A DNA stretch of 33,747 bases from CAG-390 sp045543615 (lineage in GTDB: Bacteria; Bacillota; Clostridia; Oscillospirales; CAG-272). Positions 32,859 to 33,747 of the stretch are shown here, piece by piece. Location: assembly GCA_045543615.1 (NCBI GenBank), contig JAZPXL010000024.1:1-33747 (forward strand), given 5' to 3'. The notes beneath the pieces were generated by a model. That model was not told the DNA's origin. It worked only from the letters and a program-made list of their open reading frames with translations, and did no database searches. Numbering within the stretch: position 1 is the first letter of the stretch; each line of letters begins with the position of its first letter. A program made the position numbers and the translations under genes.

Positions 32859-33623
32859 ATGATTTTAGAACCCAAATCGACCACAGTTGCATATCGCTGT
32901 CCACAATGTGGAAGTGGTGTGATGAGTGCTGTCGGGATGTTTAATTTATCTGCCGACAGAGTAAGACTTCGTTGCTCAAATCCCGAATGCCCAACACATA
33001 AAAAGGGAGAGGAGAGACGAGAGGCTGATGCACATAATTCAAATGATGCGCTTGATGTGATAATGAGCAGGGAGTCCGGCTCGACGGTGAGACTTACCGT
33101 GCCGTGTATTTTCTGTGGAAAGCCACATCGATTTACGGTAAATCCAAACCTTTTCTTCGGAAAGGAAGTCTTTATGCTTCCCTGTCCGTATTCAGGAATA
33201 AATATTTGCTTTATGGGAGACGCAAATCACGTTAAGGCAGAGCTTGCACGCTCTGAGCTGGAGCTGCTCGATATGCTCGAGGAGAGTGGAATTGAGGGCT
33301 TCCGTGATCTTGACGCTGACGAGGCGGCGTTGCCCGACCCACAGATATATGAGATAGTGCTCTTTGTTATACAGGACCTTGACGCAGAGGGAAAAATCTT
33401 CTGCAGATGCCATCCCGATACCGACGCAGGACTGCCCGACGGCTGCAAAGCGGCGGCAGAGGAGGGCGATGGAGAGAGATACGAGGGCGACTATACTGTG
33501 GATGTCACAGATAAAGGACTTTTGGTAAGGTGCTCGAGATGTGGAGCGCAGAAGCTGATAGAAACAGACTCGCTCATAGGCGCACACGATTTTCTCAATT
33601 GCGACAGTCTGTACTTGGAGTAA
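32859..33623 (+). CDS. Cys-rich multi-zinc-site protein of unknown function (CpXC-like)
   Basis: The 254-residue protein holds several Cys pairs arranged like zinc ribbons: CPQC (14-17) with CSNPEC (39-44); CIFC (83-86) with Cys109 and Cys117; and CSRC (225-228) with Cys248. A CRCH lies at 182-185. The first half resembles CpXC-type proteins of Clostridia; this is tentative. There is no signal peptide or membrane span, so it is likely cytosolic although it follows secreted foldases. The ribosome binding site GGGAGG is 12 bases from the ATG, longer than usual; no better in-frame start was found. It may be the last gene of the foldase transcript. Confidence 0.6.
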   Translation: MILEPKSTTVAYRCPQCGSGVMSAVGMFNLSADRVRLRCSNPECPTHKKGEERREADAHNSNDALDVIMSRESGSTVRLTVPCIFCGKPHRFTVNPNLFFGKEVFMLPCPYSGINICFMGDANHVKAELARSELELLDMLEESGIEGFRDLDADEAALPDPQIYEIVLFVIQDLDAEGKIFCRCHPDTDAGLPDGCKAAAEEGDGERYEGDYTVDVTDKGLLVRCSRCGAQKLIETDSLIGAHDFLNCDSLYLE

Positions 33624-33695
33624 GGCGAAAGAAATCCCAAGTGGCACAAGCTCTTAAAAACAAAAGCTAAAAATAAAAGATAAAAAAGCAAAATC

Positions 33696-33739
33696 AAAAA
33701 AGAGACGACGGAAAAACAAAAAGCCGTCGGCTCTTTTTT
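33696..33739 (+). terminator. Intrinsic terminator at the window edge
   Basis: A stem of 9 bp (33696-33704 with 33731-33739), one A-G mismatch and 6 bp (33706-33711 with 33724-33729), loop of 12 bases, with an A-run and a T-run at its ends. It closes the foldase cluster. Confidence 0.85.
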
Positions 33740-33747
33740 GAAAGAGA

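Noticed and set aside
1..33747. CRISPR arrays, tRNA or rRNA genes, insertion sequences, prophage genes
   Set aside because: No regularly spaced repeats, transposase or integrase motifs, or recognisable structural RNA sequences were seen on either strand.

Overview
The window looks like chromosomal DNA of a Gram-positive Clostridia member, probably an uncultured gut Firmicute of the Oscillospirales/Christensenellales kind. This is inferred from strong AGGAGG-type ribosome binding sites, sigma-A promoters with 17-bp spacers, many lipoproteins with lipoboxes, RNase J, a SpoVT/AbrB-type regulator, the DUF512-der-obg neighbourhood and a sortase-like C-terminal anchor. No rRNA, tRNA, CRISPR array, insertion sequence or phage gene was seen. 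The genes are intact and closely packed.

Layout, left to right. (1) 1-3060: the C-terminal end of a cell-surface protein, a TepA/ClpP-like serine peptidase, the dipeptidase PepD and a small DUF5640-like lipoprotein. (2) 3069-8613, minus strand: a housekeeping operon read DUF512 radical-SAM/PDZ protein, lipoprotein, der, obg, ppa, from one near-consensus promoter. (3) 8727-11843, minus strand: DUF6062 protein, tRNA methyltransferase MnmM and a membrane-anchored VanY-like peptidase in which one zinc-ligand Asp has become Asn. (4) 12007-13872, plus strand: an OGG-type DNA glycosylase, whose promoter overlaps that of the divergent DUF6062 operon and whose leader holds an intrinsic terminator, and a small serine beta-lactamase-fold protein. 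(5) 13982-22275, minus strand: a complete aromatic amino acid operon, pheA-aroB-aroC-aroE/K-aroQ-aroA-tyrA-aroF. It covers every step from PEP plus erythrose-4-phosphate to phenylpyruvate and 4-hydroxyphenylpyruvate. A single promoter and a leader region encoding a Phe-rich 25-residue peptide, followed by alternative RNA hairpins and a terminator, control it. This is classical transcription attenuation rather than a T-box. (6) 22818-24722, plus strand: a 634-residue lipoprotein carrying the catalytic motifs of GT80 (Pasteurella/Photobacterium-type) sialyltransferases. This is the most unexpected gene here. (7) 24783-27566: a zinc-ribbon AbrB regulator, a small single-span membrane protein, and RNase J with a basic N-terminal extension and a structured leader. 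(8) 27746-33623: three tandem PrsA/SurA-like secretion foldases that differ in domain content, then a Cys-rich multi-zinc-site protein and a terminator at the window edge.

The two findings most worth following are the lipid-anchored GT80-like protein, for which no sialic-acid activation gene is visible nearby, and the Phe leader-peptide attenuator that would put the whole shikimate pathway under one phenylalanine/tyrosine sensor. Function calls rest on recalled family motifs; no database search was run.
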